From Erysipelotrichaceae bacterium (GTDB lineage: Bacteria > Bacillota_I > Bacilli_A > Erysipelotrichales > Erysipelotrichaceae): a stretch of 33,354 nt of DNA. Position 1 is the first letter of the stretch, and each line of letters starts with the position of its first letter. The stretch spans positions 1 to 33,354 of the forward strand of contig JARKSP010000016.1 in the NCBI GenBank assembly GCA_029974225.1, written 5' to 3'. Below, piece after piece: positions 31,083 to 33,354 of this stretch. Below the pieces are notes generated by a model, which worked only from the letters and a program-made list of their open reading frames with translations, searched no databases and was not told the origin of the DNA. Position numbers and translations under genes: made by a program.

Positions 31083-32228
31083 TTACTGATTTATAATCGT
31101 TTCTAGATTCAAAACTTTACTAGATCTGGTTGTACCATACTGTAAGTGTTTTTTAGTGCAGAAATCATCGGTTTTAACAATATTTTGAACATAGCCAACA
31201 ATTAAACTCGCTGGAATATATTCATAATAAATATGCTGATATGAGCCTTTTTCAATATGTGGTAATTTAATTACTTCACATCCTTCAAAATCTTCTATAT
31301 TTATATCACCCATAACATACACGTCTCTACCGATTTTTCTAGCATGAGCAGCTGTTTCAATTAATCTAGAATAACTTCCCTGGTCCTTGTGAGCTAATAT
31401 AAAAGTTGGAATTGGTTTTGCAGCTTTCAGATAAGCATGAAGATGACACCAGGTCTCAGATTCTTCAATACTAAAGAGTTTCCCAGTACATTCTGAAAAT
31501 TTGGCGGCAATAAAATATGCTGAAGCCAAATGGCTATCATCCGCAATAAAATCAATAACAACTGAATCGTATATTTTTTCCGCTATTTTTTTAGCTTGGG
31601 TTTTATAGTCTTCATATTTGTTGTTATATTTTTTGAATAACTCTAATATTTCTTTTTTGACATTATTTTCATACATTGAACTGATTATGCCTCTAACTCT
31701 GCCAAATTTAACAACTAAGGCTGTTAAAGAAAACAGCATTGCTAAATAGCTGCGAAGTCCAACACTGACATATTCAGGTTTAGCTAAATCCATCAGCAAT
31801 GTTCTATCTGCAAGTTTCGCACATCTGCTTTCTTTATTATTAGTTATAGCTAACGTAAGGTAACCTAAATCATTACCAACTGAAAGTGCTTCAACAGTTC
31901 TTGAAGATTCACCGCCATTACTAATACCAATAAGTAATGTGCTTCCAGGGGAATCTTTTTCATAATTATCCTTACTAACATATCTAGTAAAATATATTTG
32001 CCTAACAATATCTACCCCGAATGTGTCTCCATATTTTTCAAAAAACTTTTTTAACGCTATGCCTGATGCATAGGAATCACCAGAACCTGTAATAATTACT
32101 CTTCTAACGTTTAATATATCTGAAAAAGATAAACATTCTTCGACATTTTCAAATGACATAGATAATTGATGTTCTACTAAATCAGTTAGACTATCTATTT
32201 GCATAATCAACTTATTTCCATGATCCAT
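31083..32228 (-). CDS. tandem-SIS-domain protein (first of two)
   Basis: This 381-residue cytoplasmic protein has two SIS domains. Domain one has VIITGSGDSYASGIALKKFFE near 42 and the phosphosugar loop LLIGISNGGESSRTVEAL near 98. Domain two has DFIADDSHLASAYFIAAKF near 228, then IEESETWCHLHAYLKAAKP near 252, and a C-terminal segment with SYQHIYYEYIPASLIVGY. It shares architecture and the SE-x-W-x-H segment with the second SIS protein, so the two are paralogues. Similar pairs occur in mannose-type PTS operons for glycated amino acids (gfr/frl type), fitting the IID gene upstream. It leads a tightly packed four-gene operon. AGGA precedes the ATG at 32228. Confidence 0.87.
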   Translation of the reverse strand: MDHGNKLIMQIDSLTDLVEHQLSMSFENVEECLSFSDILNVRRVIITGSGDSYASGIALKKFFEKYGDTFGVDIVRQIYFTRYVSKDNYEKDSPGSTLLIGISNGGESSRTVEALSVGNDLGYLTLAITNNKESRCAKLADRTLLMDLAKPEYVSVGLRSYLAMLFSLTALVVKFGRVRGIISSMYENNVKKEILELFKKYNNKYEDYKTQAKKIAEKIYDSVVIDFIADDSHLASAYFIAAKFSECTGKLFSIEESETWCHLHAYLKAAKPIPTFILAHKDQGSYSRLIETAAHARKIGRDVYVMGDINIEDFEGCEVIKLPHIEKGSYQHIYYEYIPASLIVGYVQNIVKTDDFCTKKHLQYGTTRSSKVLNLETIINQ

Positions 32229-32355
32229 TATTAATCCTGGTACGTTTATATCATTCGTTATATTGAATAATTACACATACCTTTTCCTTTCTTCATCCTC
32301 TTTTTCAGAGCAGAGGTAACTCTTTTTTAATATTTTATTTGCATAAAATCATAGA

Positions 32356-32369
32356 TAAAAACGCTTTTT
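32356..32369. promoter_or_regulatory. possible catabolite-responsive (cre-like) element
   Basis: On the minus strand AAAAAGCGTTTTTA matches the core of the CcpA operator consensus (WAARCGYTW) with mismatches only at the outer positions. It is centred about 135 bases upstream of the first SIS gene. The same segment is a small AT-rich dyad, so the match could be chance. Confidence 0.3.
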
Positions 32370-32422
32370 TATCCTTGAAACTTGACATTTATTTATTTGT
32401 ATTTAATACTTAAAAAGAAGGA

Positions 32423-32473
32423 AGCAACAACTTAGTCATAACGCTTGCATAACAGTTAGTATAAATTGTTGCT
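32423..32473 (-). terminator. rho-independent terminator after PTS IID gene
   Basis: AGCAACAA at 32423-32430 pairs with TTGTTGCT at 32466-32473. CTTCTTTTTA follows on the minus strand. It separates the PTS genes from the SIS/UPF0047 operon, so the latter needs its own promoter or partial read-through. Confidence 0.65.
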
Positions 32474-32525
32474 CCACAAATCTAAGGTGTTAATTTAACA
32501 AATAATTATTGTATCTTTTCTTTGT

Positions 32526-33354
32526 CTAAACAATTTTTAGGAACGATAAGAGTACTCCTAAGATGAACATTAAAAGAACAATCGTTTGTGCTTTAACACC
32601 TTTTCCTATTGCGTAGTATATTACCACAAAAATTACAGCAGGAAATAAATTAGGCATTATATCATCAATAAATGACTGAATTAAAACCGTTCTATCACCT
32701 ACAGTAATACATAAGGCTAGTTTAAACGAAACCATTGAAGCTACCATGCCACCAACAACCATTAATCCCATGATTGTTGCAGCTTTAGTAATATCTCCAA
32801 ATAAGGTTCTACTTTTTGCATCACTAAATAATTTAGCTCCATACTTCAAGCCATATTTTAGACCGAAATATCTAGAAAAAATAGCAGGAACATTAATGAT
32901 TAAAATAAACATCAAAGGCGCTAAGGCATTGCCTTGCATCGCTAACGAGATTGAAACACCTGCTGCAATAGTTTTTAAAGTTCCCCAGAAAAGTGAATCT
33001 CCAATTCCAGCAAGAGGACCCATCAAGCTTGATTTAACCGCACTAATACTGGTTTCATCGAAATCAGGGTTTTGAGCATTCTCAATTTCCATTGATGTTA
33101 CTATTCCATATAATAATGGAGAAAGATGCGGTGTGATGGCCATAAATTCCAAATGTCTATGTAGCGCTCTTTTAATATCATCCTTATCATCATATAGTTT
33201 TCTAGTTACATAACACATTGTGTATGACCATGCTAAATGTTGTTGACGCTCATAGTTCCAGCTTGCATCTAAAGGTAGCGACCTTAATAAGATTTTACGA
33301 AAATCTGTTTTCGTAATTTCATATCTGCTATTGTTAACTTCATTTGTACTAAAA
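32526..33354 (-). CDS. PTS mannose-family IID component, N-terminus outside window
   Basis: The frame is open to the right edge. Upstream of the first internal ATG (33218) the translation continues as ITKTDFRKILLRSLPLDASWNYERQQHLAWSYTMCY, the usual start region of IID proteins, so 33218 is not the real start. Further marks are KRALHRHLEFMAITPHLSPLLYGI, AVKSSLMGPLAGIGDSLFWGT and four to five C-terminal helices ending VLLMFILGVLLSFLKIV. IID forms the membrane channel with IIC of mannose/fructose/sorbose-type PTS, whose other genes must lie to the right. The sugar is unknown; the neighbouring SIS pair hints at an amino- or glycated substrate. Confidence 0.93.
   Translation of the reverse strand, partial: FSTNEVNNSRYEITKTDFRKILLRSLPLDASWNYERQQHLAWSYTMCYVTRKLYDDKDDIKRALHRHLEFMAITPHLSPLLYGIVTSMEIENAQNPDFDETSISAVKSSLMGPLAGIGDSLFWGTLKTIAAGVSISLAMQGNALAPLMFILIINVPAIFSRYFGLKYGLKYGAKLFSDAKSRTLFGDITKAATIMGLMVVGGMVASMVSFKLALCITVGDRTVLIQSFIDDIMPNLFPAVIFVVIYYAIGKGVKAQTIVLLMFILGVLLSFLKIV

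Noticed and set aside
32526-33218. PTS IID gene starting at the ATG at 33218
   Set aside because: The frame continues to the window edge with the conserved SWNYER region of the family, so that ATG is internal.

Overview
The window looks like chromosomal DNA from a low-GC Gram-positive bacterium (Bacillota). I infer an anaerobic gut lineage of the Erysipelotrichia/Clostridia type, from strong AGGAGG ribosome binding sites, rho-independent terminators, several PTS operons, a PPTG-type cell-wall anchor, and a 2-enoate-reductase-type flavoenzyme with an iron-sulfur cluster. The genus cannot be fixed from sequence alone. Almost every gene lies on the minus strand.

Layout. 1-542: 5' part of rtcB (RNA ligase). 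728-1942: secreted protein with a sortase-like tail. 2317-5298: a divergent pair, a short-chain dehydrogenase and an Old-Yellow-Enzyme-type reductase, with a dyad and TTGTGAA repeats between them. 5408-5905: a small acidic protein and a broken Fic-family fragment. 6099-9850: a membrane metallophosphoesterase with an altered metal motif, then an alpha/beta hydrolase paired with an ATP-grasp ligase. 10124-12094: Vsr mismatch endonuclease, an ADP-ribosylglycohydrolase and an unknown protein. 12298-13730: DUF6132-CcdA-TlpA thiol-redox operon.

14096-20426 is an accessory island. It holds an excisionase-like HTH protein with an overlapping C5-cytosine DNA methyltransferase, then a second operon (small protein, GHKL/MutL-MORC-like ATPase, helical protein). 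The 3' gene exists twice: intact on the left (minus) and truncated on the right (plus). This gives near-identical inverted arms, 14232-14999 and 19929-20426, around about 4.9 kb. No nuclease domain is recognisable. It looks like a methylation-plus-ATPase defence system whose effector is unclear. The arms would allow inversion that exchanges a 254-residue protein for a 164-residue form.

20743-22503: membrane serine hydrolase of the beta-lactamase/PBP fold. 22906-26520: an ascorbate/galactitol-type PTS operon (IIA, SIS-domain protein, IIB, IIC) under a GntR/UTRA regulator, with a perfect palindrome filling the spacer of the regulator's own promoter. 27134-28446: two small membrane proteins and possible insertion-element debris; one protein is an internal duplication. 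28696-32228: an unusual operon alternating tandem-SIS proteins with UPF0047 (YjbQ-like) proteins. It lies downstream of a mannose-family PTS IID gene that runs off the right edge (32526-33354). No tRNA, rRNA or CRISPR array was seen.
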